64,000 nucleotides of DNA from Chthonomonas sp. UBA2387 (GTDB lineage: Bacteria > Armatimonadota > Fimbriimonadia > Fimbriimonadales > Fimbriimonadaceae), in contig DDSP01000034.1 of NCBI GenBank assembly GCA_002343445.1, positions 6,636-70,635 of the forward strand, written 5' to 3'. The translations under genes were made by a program, and so were the position numbers. The notes beneath the pieces are model-generated. The model made no database searches and was not told the origin of the DNA. It saw only the letters and a program-made list of their open reading frames with translations. Shown here piece by piece: positions 49,204-59,823 of this stretch. Positions within the stretch are counted from its first letter, which is position 1, and each line of letters starts with the position of its first letter.

Positions 49204-51498
49204 TCACACCCCGGACTGGCCGAACGCGGCGCGAAGCACCAAGAAATCCGAGACGCCCACCGAACCGTTGCCGTCCAAGTCGGCGTTCGCGTTCCAGTTG
49301 CCGCTGGACGAAGTGCTTCCAAAGGCGGCCCGCAAGGCAAGGAAGTCGCTCACGTTCACCGTGTTGTCGCCGTTCACGTCCCCATTCCGAAGCGTCAGCG
49401 CCAGACCCGAGACGCCCGAGGTCCCGATAACCACGTTGCTTAACCGTTCGCGCAGCCAGTGCGAGGCCTTGCACGCCACGTCGTAAGTGCCGGAGAGCGT
49501 CGAGGGGAACGAGAACGCACCCGCCGTTCCGAGCGTCGCGTTGAACGTGGCGACCACCGTCGAGGTGCCCGGGGTCCGCAACTGGAACACCACCGGCGTC
49601 CCGCTCACCGTGCCCGAGAACGAGCCCAACGTGATGTTGCCGAAAACCGGGAACGTCGCGGGAAGGAGTTGACCCAGGCGGGCCGTCGCGTTGAACGAGG
49701 TCCACGTGCCAGCGTCCTCGGGACCCAGATCGGAGAGCCGAATCGTCCAAGTTCCGGCCACCGATTCACCCCAAAACGCATGCGTGGCAAACGTCCAATC
49801 GAGGTTGACACCGTCGTCGTTGCCCGAACGGGCGAACAGTCGCGACGTGGTGCCGGAAGGCGACGTGATCGTGGCCTGCAGGTCGCCGCGATACGGGTGG
49901 GTGGCGACCAGCCGTAAGGTCATCTCCTCCAGCTTGCCCGTCCCGGTGAGCGAGAACGTGCGCGTCAGTCCGGTCGCATTGTTGTCGGGGATCGCGGCGT
50001 TCACGTTCACCGTGCCGCTGGTGGCAGTGGCCAAGGCACTCACCCCACCCCAGTTCGCAGCCTCCGCCACCAGAGCCGAGGCGTCCATGAGTCCGAAGCC
50101 GTAGTTTTGGTTGAAGGCGATGCCCGCCCCGTTGGTTTTCCATCCCCCGTCGCTGGATTCCGTGGCGTCGGTGGGGTCGATGCGCCGCGCCGTAAGGGCC
50201 AACAGGTGCTTGGCGAAGCGCACGTCGGCGGCGGGCTTGACCTGCTTGAGCAACGCCATGACGCCGCTGGCCAATGCCGCCGAAGCCGAGGTTCCCGTGA
50301 ACGTGGACGTGTAGTCGGGGTCGGGGAAGGCGTCGCCCGTGGCGCCGTTGTAGCCGTTGGCCGAGCCGGTTCGGTCGGTCGTGAGCACGAGTTTCTGGTT
50401 CAGCGAGAACGAAGGTGCGGCACAGACCACGTTCGCCCCGAACGAGCTGTACTCGGCGAACCGGCCATCCGAGCCCGTCGCAGCGACGACCAGGGCCCAC
50501 GGGTTGGCCGTGGTCATGGACTTGTTGGCGTCCTGCAATGCGCTGCCTCGGGCGTTGCCCGCCGACCAGACGTGGATCGTGCCCGCCTGGGCCGACGTGG
50601 TCAACGCGTTCGATTCGACCGTCGCCGAAGCGAAGGGCGACGAAGGGCCGTACGAATGGTTCTTCACCGCGATGGTGCGCGTCGCGCCGCTGGAGCGGTA
50701 CAGCGTGGCGTCCGAGAACATCGCCGCCGTGCCCGGGAAGCCGACGCGCAGGCCCGCGAGGCCCGCTCGCGGCGCGGCACCCGTGATGCCCAGGTTGTTG
50801 CCGCCACGCGCGGCAATCAGTCCGGCCACTGCCGTGCCGTGGTTCTCGTTCGCCCCGCCGGGGTTGGGGTCGTTGTCCGCTTGGACGAAGTCGCGATGCT
50901 CGCCCGCAGCCATGTTGGCCGAGAGGTCCGGGTGAGCCGTCTGAAGGCCGTCGTCCACCACCCCGACCACGACACCGCTGCCCGTGCGGTTGGCGAGCCA
51001 AGCCGCATCCACACGCAGGTCCCAACTCGCGGCGCCGCCGTTGGTCAGATACCACTGTCCCGGCCAGGGCGCGGCGGGCGTGTTCGGCGGATAGTAGGTG
51101 TCGGCGGGCGCGAACTGGTGCTGGACGCGCGCGTGTTCGGGCGAAACCTGAACCCATTCCACCGCCCAGTGGCCGCGCAGTTGCGAGGCTGCCCCGAAGG
51201 CCCAACGTTCGTTCGCCGCGCGCCAGTCGTTCCAGGCGATCTCGACCACCGACGGGTCGGAGGCGAATCGGTAGGTGACCGTGCCGCCGACGCGCGCGGC
51301 CATCTCGTCGGCCCACTCGGGCCGCGCCACGCGGACGATCAGGCTGTGTGCAGCCGGCTTGGTGAGGCTGTTCCCACGCTTCGCGCCCCAATCCGCCTCA
51401 GCAGGATCAGGCGATTGGCCCCCAGACAACGCAGCCGCAAGGACAACACAGGCGAGGGCGAAGAGTCGGTGAGGCATGGCGAACATGCAGGTCGTCAT
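49204..51498 (-). CDS. Secreted S8 subtilase with P domain and dockerin-like tail
   Basis: The 764-residue exported protease has a signal peptide (LFALACVVLAAALSGG) and a subtilisin domain with Asp183 in VVDDGLQTAHPDL, His220 in NENHGTAVAG and Ser404 in GTSASAALASGV. A proprotein-convertase P domain follows around 530-620 (LVATHPYRGDLQATITSPSGT, then WTIRLSDLGPEDAGTW). A regulatory-like beta domain precedes the last 61 residues, which hold two Ca loops (GDVNGDNTVNVSDF and ADLDGNGSVGVSDF). The tail matches that of the 1703 protein. The ATG overlaps the ABC ATPase stop by two bases (ATGA); internal ATGs 12 and 21 nt later would still keep the signal peptide. Confidence 0.92.
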   Translation of the reverse strand: MTTCMFAMPHRLFALACVVLAAALSGGQSPDPAEADWGAKRGNSLTKPAAHSLIVRVARPEWADEMAARVGGTVTYRFASDPSVVEIAWNDWRAANERWAFGAASQLRGHWAVEWVQVSPEHARVQHQFAPADTYYPPNTPAAPWPGQWYLTNGGAASWDLRVDAAWLANRTGSGVVVGVVDDGLQTAHPDLSANMAAGEHRDFVQADNDPNPGGANENHGTAVAGLIAARGGNNLGITGAAPRAGLAGLRVGFPGTAAMFSDATLYRSSGATRTIAVKNHSYGPSSPFASATVESNALTTSAQAGTIHVWSAGNARGSALQDANKSMTTANPWALVVAATGSDGRFAEYSSFGANVVCAAPSFSLNQKLVLTTDRTGSANGYNGATGDAFPDPDYTSTFTGTSASAALASGVMALLKQVKPAADVRFAKHLLALTARRIDPTDATESSDGGWKTNGAGIAFNQNYGFGLMDASALVAEAANWGGVSALATATSGTVNVNAAIPDNNATGLTRTFSLTGTGKLEEMTLRLVATHPYRGDLQATITSPSGTTSRLFARSGNDDGVNLDWTFATHAFWGESVAGTWTIRLSDLGPEDAGTWTSFNATARLGQLLPATFPVFGNITLGSFSGTVSGTPVVFQLRTPGTSTVVATFNATLGTAGAFSFPSTLSGTYDVACKASHWLRERLSNVVIGTSGVSGLALTLRNGDVNGDNTVNVSDFLALRAAFGSTSSSGNWNANADLDGNGSVGVSDFLVLRAAFGQSGV

Positions 51499-52244
51499 AG
51501 CCCCTCGGTCGGTCGAGCCATCGCGGCCTCGTAGCGCGGGATGAGTTCCTCCGGTGGGCCTTCGTCCACGATCCGGCCACGCTCGAGCCACAGGCACCGG
51601 TCGGCGACGCGGCGAACGTCCTGCATCTCATGTGAGACGAAGAGGATCGTCCCGCCGTTCCGCTTGAACTCCTCGATCTTGGCGTAACACTTCTGCTCGA
51701 ACGCGTAGTCGCCCACGGCCAGCACTTCGTCGATCAGCAGCACGTCGGCATCCACGTGGACGGCGATGGCGAAGCCGAGCCGCGCCAGCATGCCGCTCGA
51801 GTACGTCCGCACCGGGGCGTCGATGTGGCGGCGCACTTCGGCGAAGTCCACGATCCGGTCCAGGCGCTCCGCCACCTCCTTTCGCGTCAGGCCCAGAATC
51901 ACACCGTTGAAGAACACGTTCTCGACGCCGGTAAGGTCCGGGTGGAAGCCCGCCCCGAGTTCGAGCAGGGGAGCGATGCGCCCGCGCACCACGATCTCGC
52001 CCGAAGTCGGCTTGATGACGCGCGCAAGCAGGCCAAGCAGCGTGGATTTGCCCGCTCCGTTGCGCCCCAAGACGGCCACGCATTCGCCGGGGTGGACGTC
52101 GAACGTGACGCCGCGCAGGACCTCGTCGCGCTCCAGCGTCCGCCGCTTCCACCAAAGCAGGAGGGTCTTGATGGACGCCGCGCCCGAGTGGCTGAGCATG
52201 AACTCCTTGCGGAGGTCGTCCAGATGGATGGCGGGGTCGCTCAC
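51495..52244 (-). CDS. ABC exporter ATPase for surface polysaccharide (Wzt/TagH/KpsT-type)
   Basis: The 249-residue ATPase has the Walker A GRNGAGKST, the signature YSSGMLARLGFAIAV and Walker B DVLLIDEVLAVGD typical of O-antigen and teichoic-acid exporters. The subgroup phrase GRIAPLLELGAGFHPDLTG is present. It lacks the extra C-terminal carbohydrate-binding domain of long Wzt proteins. It starts with GTG overlapping the permease stop (GTGA), so the two form one transporter unit. Confidence 0.93.
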   Translation of the reverse strand: MSDPAIHLDDLRKEFMLSHSGAASIKTLLLWWKRRTLERDEVLRGVTFDVHPGECVAVLGRNGAGKSTLLGLLARVIKPTSGEIVVRGRIAPLLELGAGFHPDLTGVENVFFNGVILGLTRKEVAERLDRIVDFAEVRRHIDAPVRTYSSGMLARLGFAIAVHVDADVLLIDEVLAVGDYAFEQKCYAKIEEFKRNGGTILFVSHEMQDVRRVADRCLWLERGRIVDEGPPEELIPRYEAAMARPTEGL

Positions 52245-53101
52245 GGGCGCTCCACGAACCTCCATTTCAGGCGGTTGAACGTCCAATAGCCGAACACGAG
52301 CATGGCGACCGAGATCGCGGCCGTCACGCCCAGCAGCCCCCAATCGAGCGGGATGGGCGCGATGGTCTCCGTGCCTTGCTTGATCGGGCCAGGGGCGACG
52401 AGCACCTTCCGGTAGGCCGTGCACAGCATCGCGATCGGGTTGAGGTGGTAGATCGTGTACAGCAGTTCGCGTTGCCCCTCGGGCACCATCTTCGAATACA
52501 GCACGTCCTCGCTGAAGTACATGATGGGGCACAAGAAAAACGTAACGTACAAGATCACGCTCAGGAAATACTTCACATCCTCGTAGAATGTGTTGAGTGC
52601 GGCGCACAGCAGACCGATCCCGGCCGCCAGGCAGAAGTTGATCGCCAGCAGGACGGGTAGCCAAAGCATTTCGGCCCGGAACGGCGAGATGCCGGGGTGC
52701 CGAACCCACACGGCCAGCAGGTACAGGAAGAACACGCCCAGTGCCAGCACGAAGTGGATGAAGTTCCCGATGATCAGCGATAACGGCAGGATTTCGCGGG
52801 GGAAATAGATCTTTTTGACCAGTTGAATCGCCCCGAGCACGGACTGCGCCGAGTCGAGCAGGGCGAACTGGAAGAACATGTACGGCAGATAGGCGGCCAG
52901 AACGTAGGCGCTGAAGTTCTCGGTCCCATTGCGCAGGAAGAACTTGAACACGAGCGTCATGACGACGACCGTGACGAGCGGCACGATGAGCGACCACAGG
53001 AAGCCGAACGCGCTGTTCTTATAGCGGATCTTGAGTTCCCGCTGCACCATGCTGACCAGCAGTTCGCGGAAGCGCCAAAGCTCCTGGATTTCGGACCGCA
53101 T
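52241..53101 (-). CDS. ABC-2 permease for surface polysaccharide export (Wzm/TagG/KpsM-type)
   Basis: The 286-residue permease has six predicted helices and the family opening LWRFRELLVSMVQRELKIRYKNS, written here as the usual pattern, followed by FGFLWSLIVPLV. The phrase VKKIYFPREILPL is diagnostic of the O-antigen/teichoic acid group. With the overlapping ATPase it should export a lipid-linked polysaccharide. The nucleotide-sugar dehydrogenase at 37236 might feed the same polymer, but the genes are 15 kb apart. Confidence 0.93.
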   Translation of the reverse strand: MRSEIQELWRFRELLVSMVQRELKIRYKNSAFGFLWSLIVPLVTVVVMTLVFKFFLRNGTENFSAYVLAAYLPYMFFQFALLDSAQSVLGAIQLVKKIYFPREILPLSLIIGNFIHFVLALGVFFLYLLAVWVRHPGISPFRAEMLWLPVLLAINFCLAAGIGLLCAALNTFYEDVKYFLSVILYVTFFLCPIMYFSEDVLYSKMVPEGQRELLYTIYHLNPIAMLCTAYRKVLVAPGPIKQGTETIAPIPLDWGLLGVTAAISVAMLVFGYWTFNRLKWRFVERP

Positions 53102-53145
53102 GGGGCCGGGAGTCTACCTTGGCCACCGGGCGAACCACTGCGATT

Positions 53146-53169
53146 GGAGGGACGCGCTCCGTCGCGTCC
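53146..53169 (+). repeat. Intergenic hairpin repeat copy with compensatory stem change
   Basis: GGAG, stem GGACGCG, loop CTCCGT, stem CGCGTCC. Compared with the dnaE2 copies, the C in the left arm became G and the matching G in the right arm became C, so pairing is kept. It lies between the permease and helicase genes. Confidence 0.75.
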
Positions 53170-53294
53170 AGTCATGCGGGAATGGGCAAACTCGAGATCC
53201 TCCATGCCCCTTCACCCATGGTCCCTCCAGCGTTTGCGAACATGGGCCATAATCACGGTACGAGGACCGTCTGCGGATCGGTCCGCCCCCATTC

Positions 53295-54500
<1,206 letters not shown>

Positions 54501-54574
54501 GTCGGTGGGACCGTCCTACGTCGGTTGGCGGCGGGCCGGGTTTCATCTTGGTTCGGCCAGCGAAATCGCGGTCG

Positions 54575-54584
54575 AAGGAGGTGA
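54575..54584 (+). promoter_or_regulatory. Full Shine-Dalgarno AAGGAGGTGA
   Basis: A ten-base complement to the usual 16S rRNA 3' end, 6 nt before the ATG of the small membrane protein at 54591. It shows the organism uses standard anti-Shine-Dalgarno pairing where genes have a leader. Confidence 0.85.
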
Positions 54585-54590
54585 GAACGT

Positions 54591-54869
54591 ATGGATCCGA
54601 ACGCGGTGTATCAGACCGCCGTCGCCCAGGAGTTGGCTCGCGAGTTCGCTCGTTGCCGGTCAGCCAGCGATGGTCCCCGAAACACACGTCGGTTCGCGGT
54701 GGCGGGCGCCCTGCTCTTGGCAGTGGTGTTCTTGGCGGCCGATTCGCTCGTGCGGCAACAGGCCGTCGAGGCGACGAAGGCGCGCATCCAGCAGGCCGAT
54801 CAGGCTCTGCTCGCCGAACGCGAGGGAATGGAAGCCCCTGACGCTTCCCGGACTCTAGCCCGCCGCTAG
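54591..54869 (+). CDS. Small single-pass membrane protein, unknown
   Basis: The 92-residue protein has a soluble N-terminal segment, one membrane helix (FAVAGALLLAVVFLAADSLV, residues about 35-54) and a charged C-terminal helix (EATKARIQQADQALLAEREG) that may be a coiled coil. I recognise no family. The ribosome binding site before it is close to ideal, suggesting strong expression. It sits between the helicase and asnS, all on the same strand. Confidence 0.7.
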   Translation: MDPNAVYQTAVAQELAREFARCRSASDGPRNTRRFAVAGALLLAVVFLAADSLVRQQAVEATKARIQQADQALLAEREGMEAPDASRTLARR

Positions 54870-55006
54870 ACGCGACCGAGCGCGAAACCTCGCAGACGAG
54901 ATTCTCCCGCCGCAGTTGGCGTCGGAGGATGATCCGAATCGGTTTGAGCAGCGCCGCTCGACCCCGCTCCCCCTCCCTTTTGCCGCCCTTTCGGCATGCC
55001 CCTCGG

Positions 55007-55012
55007 TACACT
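55007..55012 (+). promoter_or_regulatory. -10 box TACACT for asnS
   Basis: TACACT in the context CGGTACACTTG, nearly the same as the pdxS box, ends 10 nt before the asnS ATG. Confidence 0.5.
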
Positions 55013-55022
55013 TGCGCCTTCC

Positions 55023-56414
55023 ATGGATTATCGAAGGACGTACCTCCGCGACCTGCTCGCCAGCGAACCTGGCGTCGAAGTCAGCGCCTACGGATGGGTC
55101 AAGACCCGCCGCGACAGCAAGGGCATCCACTTCGTGCAGATCAACGACGGCTCGTGCTTCGCCGACCTGCAGGTCGTGGTGACTGAGGGCGCGATCCCCG
55201 AGGCCGCCATGCGCCAAGTGACCACGGGCGCGTGCGTCCGCTTCGATGGCAAACTGGTGGCCTCGCCCGCTGCCGGACAGGCTGTCGAGTTGGCCGCCGA
55301 CGGGTTAGAGGTCTACGGCTCGGCCGATCCGGCGACCTACCCCATGCAGAAGAAGGGCGCGAGCTTCGAATTCCTCCGCGAGATCGCCCACTTCCGAGCG
55401 CGGGGGAACACGTTCGGAGCCGTGTTCCGAGTGCGCAACGCGGCCAGCGATGCCGTCCACAGATTCTTCCAAGACCGGGGCTTCCTCTACATCCACACCC
55501 CGATCATCACGGCCAGCGACGCCGAAGGCGCGGGCGCGATGTTTGCCGTTAGCCCCAACTTGACCGTCGAGGACGGCAAGTACGCGCTCAAGGTCTCGGA
55601 CCCCGCCGACGACTTCTTCGGCAAGCCGGCCTTCCTCACCGTGAGCGGCCAGTTGGAAGCCGAGACGTTGGCGCTCGCGATGACCAACGTGTACACCTTC
55701 GGGCCCACGTTCCGGGCGGAGAACAGCAACTCGACCCGCCACTTGGCCGAGTTTTGGATGATCGAGCCCGAGATGGCGTTCTGCGACATCGTTGGCAACA
55801 TGAACCTCGCCGAGGAGTTCCTGAAGGACGTCATCGGCACGCTGCTCGACCGCTGCGCAGCCGACCTCGAGTTCTTCAACAAGCGCATCGAGCCCGACTT
55901 GCTCGCGACGCTCGGCCACGTGGTCGAGAGCCCGTTCGAGCGCATGACCTACACCGAGGCCATCCGCCTGCTCGAAGCCTCGGGCGAGCCGTTCGAGTTT
56001 CCCGTGTTCTGGGGCGCCGACTTGCAGAGCGAGCACGAGCGCTGGCTGACCGAGAAGAAGGTGGGCCGTCCCGTGATCCTGACGGACTACCCCAAGCAGA
56101 TCAAGGCGTTCTACATGAAGCAGAACGACGATGGCAAGACGGTCCGAGCGATGGACGTGCTCGCGCCGCGCATCGGCGAGATCATCGGTGGCTCGCAACG
56201 CGAGGAGCGGCTCGACGTGCTGAGTGCGCGCATCCGCGAGATGGGCATGGACCCCGATCACTACGGCTGGTATCTGGACCTCCGTCGGTTCGGTTCCGCC
56301 CCACACGCCGGCTTCGGGCTCGGGTTCGAGCGGCTGTTGCTGTACGTGACGGGCATGAAGAACATCCGCGACGTGATCCCGTACCACCGCGCGCCGGGCC
56401 AAGCGGACTTCTAG
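55023..56414 (+). CDS. asnS: Asparagine-tRNA ligase
   Basis: Class IIb aminoacyl-tRNA synthetase of 463 residues. The N-terminal OB fold binds the anticodon ([27 protein letters not shown] region). The class II motif 2 is in [18 protein letters not shown] and motif 3 in [15 protein letters not shown]. The [11 protein letters not shown] stretch and [12 protein letters not shown] are diagnostic of AsnRS rather than AspRS. The ATG at 55023 is preferred to one nine codons earlier because of the promoter box and family start. Confidence 0.96.
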   Translation: MDYRRTYLRDLLASEPGVEVSAYGWVKTRRDSKGIHFVQINDGSCFADLQVVVTEGAIPEAAMRQVTTGACVRFDGKLVASPAAGQAVELAADGLEVYGSADPATYPMQKKGASFEFLREIAHFRARGNTFGAVFRVRNAASDAVHRFFQDRGFLYIHTPIITASDAEGAGAMFAVSPNLTVEDGKYALKVSDPADDFFGKPAFLTVSGQLEAETLALAMTNVYTFGPTFRAENSNSTRHLAEFWMIEPEMAFCDIVGNMNLAEEFLKDVIGTLLDRCAADLEFFNKRIEPDLLATLGHVVESPFERMTYTEAIRLLEASGEPFEFPVFWGADLQSEHERWLTEKKVGRPVILTDYPKQIKAFYMKQNDDGKTVRAMDVLAPRIGEIIGGSQREERLDVLSARIREMGMDPDHYGWYLDLRRFGSAPHAGFGLGFERLLLYVTGMKNIRDVIPYHRAPGQADF

Positions 56415-56423
56415 GCCAAGGGG

Positions 56424-56429
56424 TACCCT
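56424..56429 (+). promoter_or_regulatory. -10 box TACCCT for alaS
   Basis: The box, in the context GGGTACCCTTC, ends 10 nt before the alaS start and is preceded by only 9 nt after the asnS stop. Confidence 0.45.
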
Positions 56430-56439
56430 TCGCCTGCTC

Positions 56440-59178
56440 ATGACCGCCCGCGACCTTCGCGACCTTTACCTCCGCTTCTTCGAATCGAAGGGGCATCGCC
56501 AGCAACCCTCGGGGTCGCTGGTGCCCTACGACGTCACGGGGAAACTCGACGAGTCGCTGCTGTTCAACGGTGCGGGCATGATCCAGTTCAAGCCGTACTT
56601 CCGAGGCGTCGCCACACCCCCGCACAACAGGCTGGTCACGGCTCAGAAGTGCGTCCGGACGGGCGATATCGACGTGGTGGGCGACCTGACGCACCTCACG
56701 TTCTTCGAGATGATGGGCAACTTCTCGTTCGGGGACTACTTCAAGAAGGAGGCTGTCGCGTTCTCGTGGGAGTTCCTGACGTCGCCCGAGTGGCTCGGAC
56801 TGGACCCGAAGCGCCTGTCGTTCACCGTGTTCTCGGAGGACGACGAGGCTTATGCGGCGTGGTCGGTCCACCTGGAATCGGTCGGGATCGAGCCCGCGAC
56901 GCGCATCTTCCGGCTCGGCGAGGACACGAATTACTGGCCCGCCGGGGCGTTCTCGAACGGCCCCCCCGGCCCTTGCGGCCCCAACAGCGAGATGTTCTAC
57001 TGGACCGAGGGCTCGGGCGAACCGCCGACGGGACCCTATACGGTCGAGGACTACCTGCGCGACGAGAGCGAGGGCAAGTGGCTGGAGATTTGGAACGACG
57101 TGTTCATCCAATACGAGTGGCAGGGCGAACTCCGCAACCCGGCTCGCCCGAACGAGGGCTACCGAAAGACGGGCATGCCCAATCTGCCCTTCCAGAGCGT
57201 GGACACGGGCATGGGATTGGAGCGGACGGCTGCCGTGTTGGGCGGCTTCCGCAGCGTGTACGACACCGACGTGTTCCAGCCGATCCTGGCTCGCATCGGC
57301 GAGCTTTCGGGCCACCGATACGGCACCGACGAGGCCAAGGACACGGCCACGCGCATCATCGCTGACCACATCCGCACGGCGTGTTTCTGCATCGCGGACG
57401 GAGTGTTGCCGGGCAACTCGGGCCGTGGCTACGTGTTGCGTCGGCTGATCCGTCGGGCCGTGCTGAAGGGCGATCGGGGTCTGGGCCTGACCGAGCCGTT
57501 CTTTCATCGCGTGTTCGATGCCGTCCTCGCGGCGATGGGCGACCACTACCGCGAGTTGGGCGAGCGGCAGGACTCGATCCGCGCAACGCTGTTGGGCGAA
57601 GAGGAGCAATTCCGCCGGACGATCGCCCGTGGCTTGCAGATGTGGGCCGAGTTGGCGAGCGATGGCCAGGTGACCGGCGAGGACGCCTTCAGGCTGTACG
57701 ACACGTTCGGCTTCCCGCTCGAGGTGACGCAAGAACTCGCCGCCGAGGCGGGCATGACGGTTGACCTCGACGGATTCGAGAAGTGCATGGCCGAGGCGCA
57801 GGAGCGCTCTCGCGCCAAGACGGGCATGGCCAACGTCTACGAATCGGAGGACACGTTCACGCTCGGCGGAGCGCTGGAGCGCACCGAGTTCGTAGGCTAT
57901 GGCGCCTTGCAGGGAATAGGGCAGATAGGACTCATTCGACCGATCCTTCAGGAGGAAGGTCTGGCCGGGCGCATCGCTCTGATCGCGCTGGACCGCACCC
58001 CCCTGTACGCAGCCTCCGGCGGCCAGGAGAGCGACACCGGCACCATCGAAGGCGAGGGCTTCTCGCTTCGCGTGCTGGAGAGCAAGAAGGATGGCGACCG
58101 CATCTGGCACACCGTCGAACTTGGCGGCGCGCTCCGCGAGGCCGTCGAGGGCAAATCCGCCGACGACCTTCGCTCGCTATCCGAGGACTTCTTCCAGCGG
58201 GAGGTCGTTGCCCGCGTGGACGCCCTTCGACGCCGACGGATCCTGCCCCACCACACGGCCACGCACCTGCTGCACGCGGCTCTGCGCGAGACGTTGGGCA
58301 AGCACGTCACTCAAGCAGGCTCGCTGGTCGCCGAAGACCACCTGCGTTTCGACTTCACGCACAACAAGGCCATGACGCCCGACGAAGTCGCGGAAGTCGA
58401 GCGCAAGGTGAACGCCAAGGTGTGGGAGGCGATCCCCGTGGAGACCCTTGCCGACACCCCGATCGACGACGCTCGAGCCATGGGCGCGATGGCGCTCTTC
58501 GGAGAAAAGTACGGCGACCGCGTGCGCGTGGTCAAGGTCGGCGATTGGAGCGTGGAACTGTGCGGCGGTACCCACGTCCGCAACACCAGCGAGATCGGTC
58601 TGTTCAAGATTCTGAGCGAGTCCTCGGCGGCCAGCGGCGTCCGACGCATCGTGGCGGTTACGGGCGAGTCGGCCTACGACTGGGCCACCGAACAGGCGCG
58701 CACGCTGAACGCGGCGGCGGGTTTGCTGAAGGCCTCGCCGGGCGATCTCGTCCCGGCCATCGAGCGAACGCTCGAACACCAGCGCGAACTGAACCGCCGT
58801 CTGGAACGCATGCGAACTCAGGCGGCCTCGTCCGGATCGGCACAGGTGCAGACGGTTGGGGCGATTGAACTGGCGACCGAGGTCCTGGAAGAGGGCGACC
58901 CCAAGGAGGCGTCGCTGGTGGCCGACCGCTTGGCCGAGGGCCACCCGAATCGCGTCGTGGTCGTGGCTTTGAAGCAGGACGGCAAACTGCTGTTCGTGTG
59001 CAAGGCGGGTGCCGAGGCGCTGGCAAAGGGTGCCCATGCCGGGAACGTGGTGAAGGCGATGGCTCAGGCTGCTGGCGGCGGCGGCGGCGGCCGTCCGGAT
59101 TTTGCGACGGCGGGTGGGAAGAACGTCGCGGCGTTGGATGCGGCGCTGCAAGCGGCGGTAGCGGCATTGGGTGGCTAG
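56440..59178 (+). CDS. alaS: Alanine-tRNA ligase
   Basis: The 912-residue enzyme has the class II aminoacylation core (FFESKGHRQQPSGSLVP, TFFEMMGNFSFGDYFK, and NLPFQSVDTGMGLERTAAV), the editing domain with HHTATHLLHAALRE and CGGTHVRNTSEIG, and the C-terminal oligomerisation domain ending GGGGGGRPDFATAGGK in the glycine-rich DHHA1 style. The region between the active site motifs (GPPGPCGPNSEMFYW) is standard. Translation starts at the first ATG after the promoter box. Confidence 0.97.
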   Translation: MTARDLRDLYLRFFESKGHRQQPSGSLVPYDVTGKLDESLLFNGAGMIQFKPYFRGVATPPHNRLVTAQKCVRTGDIDVVGDLTHLTFFEMMGNFSFGDYFKKEAVAFSWEFLTSPEWLGLDPKRLSFTVFSEDDEAYAAWSVHLESVGIEPATRIFRLGEDTNYWPAGAFSNGPPGPCGPNSEMFYWTEGSGEPPTGPYTVEDYLRDESEGKWLEIWNDVFIQYEWQGELRNPARPNEGYRKTGMPNLPFQSVDTGMGLERTAAVLGGFRSVYDTDVFQPILARIGELSGHRYGTDEAKDTATRIIADHIRTACFCIADGVLPGNSGRGYVLRRLIRRAVLKGDRGLGLTEPFFHRVFDAVLAAMGDHYRELGERQDSIRATLLGEEEQFRRTIARGLQMWAELASDGQVTGEDAFRLYDTFGFPLEVTQELAAEAGMTVDLDGFEKCMAEAQERSRAKTGMANVYESEDTFTLGGALERTEFVGYGALQGIGQIGLIRPILQEEGLAGRIALIALDRTPLYAASGGQESDTGTIEGEGFSLRVLESKKDGDRIWHTVELGGALREAVEGKSADDLRSLSEDFFQREVVARVDALRRRRILPHHTATHLLHAALRETLGKHVTQAGSLVAEDHLRFDFTHNKAMTPDEVAEVERKVNAKVWEAIPVETLADTPIDDARAMGAMALFGEKYGDRVRVVKVGDWSVELCGGTHVRNTSEIGLFKILSESSAASGVRRIVAVTGESAYDWATEQARTLNAAAGLLKASPGDLVPAIERTLEHQRELNRRLERMRTQAASSGSAQVQTVGAIELATEVLEEGDPKEASLVADRLAEGHPNRVVVVALKQDGKLLFVCKAGAEALAKGAHAGNVVKAMAQAAGGGGGGRPDFATAGGKNVAALDAALQAAVAALGG

Positions 59179-59208
59179 GGACTGGGTGGACTGGGTGGAC
59201 AGAGTGTG

Positions 59209-59823
59209 ATGTCAGAGCCATTGATTCCCATGCACGGCGGGTATCGGAACCTGAAGTCCTTCCAGGTTGCGAGGCTGGTTTACGATGTCACAGCGCTCTT
59301 CGTGCACCGTTACGTCGACCGCCTGAGCCGAACGCGCGACCAGATGGTGCAAGCCGCACGTTCTGGTGTGCAGAACATCGCAGAGGGCAGCGTGGCGAGC
59401 GGCACATCGAAGAAGATGGAGTTGAAGCTGACCAACGTTGCCAAGGCGAGTCTGGAGGAGTTGCGGCTGGACTACGAGGACTTCCTGCGCCAGGGCGGCT
59501 GAACCCAGTGGGAGCGCAACGACCCGAGCCGTCAAGCGCTAATCGACGCCCGGCCTGGTTCAGCGGAGGACTTCATGACCTGGGTGCACTGGGTCTTGGA
59601 GGATGGACCCGGTGGACAATGTGGACAGTCCACCCAGTCCACTCCGTCCACAAAGTCCAAACTCACGGAGCCCGAGGTCATGGCGAACGGCGCACTTGCC
59701 CTGATTGCCGTTGCGACGGCCCTTCTCGGCAGGCAGATCGAGGCGCTTGCAGCCCAGTTCGAATCTGAAGGAGGGTTCACGGAGCGGCTCTACCGTACGC
59801 GCACCACCCGTCGCAACAGCTAG
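59209..59823 (+). pseudogene. Four-helix-bundle suffix-domain protein interrupted by in-frame TGA
   Basis: The 97-residue first part matches the four-helix-bundle (23S-rRNA-intervening-sequence-like) family: GGYRNLKSFQVARLVYDVT, DQMVQAARSGVQNIAEGS, LTNVAKASLEELRLDYEDF. It then meets TGA at 59500-59502 where the family has a leucine (normally RG-L-x-QW). The same frame continues as TQWERNDPSRQALIDAR and ends with the suffix domain (ALLGRQIEALAAQFESEGGF) at 59823. A Gly/Ser/Thr-rich insert (GPGGQCGQSTQSTPSTKSK) separates them. So one substitution, not a shift, breaks the gene. Pseudogenisation or TGA readthrough both fit. The function of the family is unknown. Confidence 0.8.
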
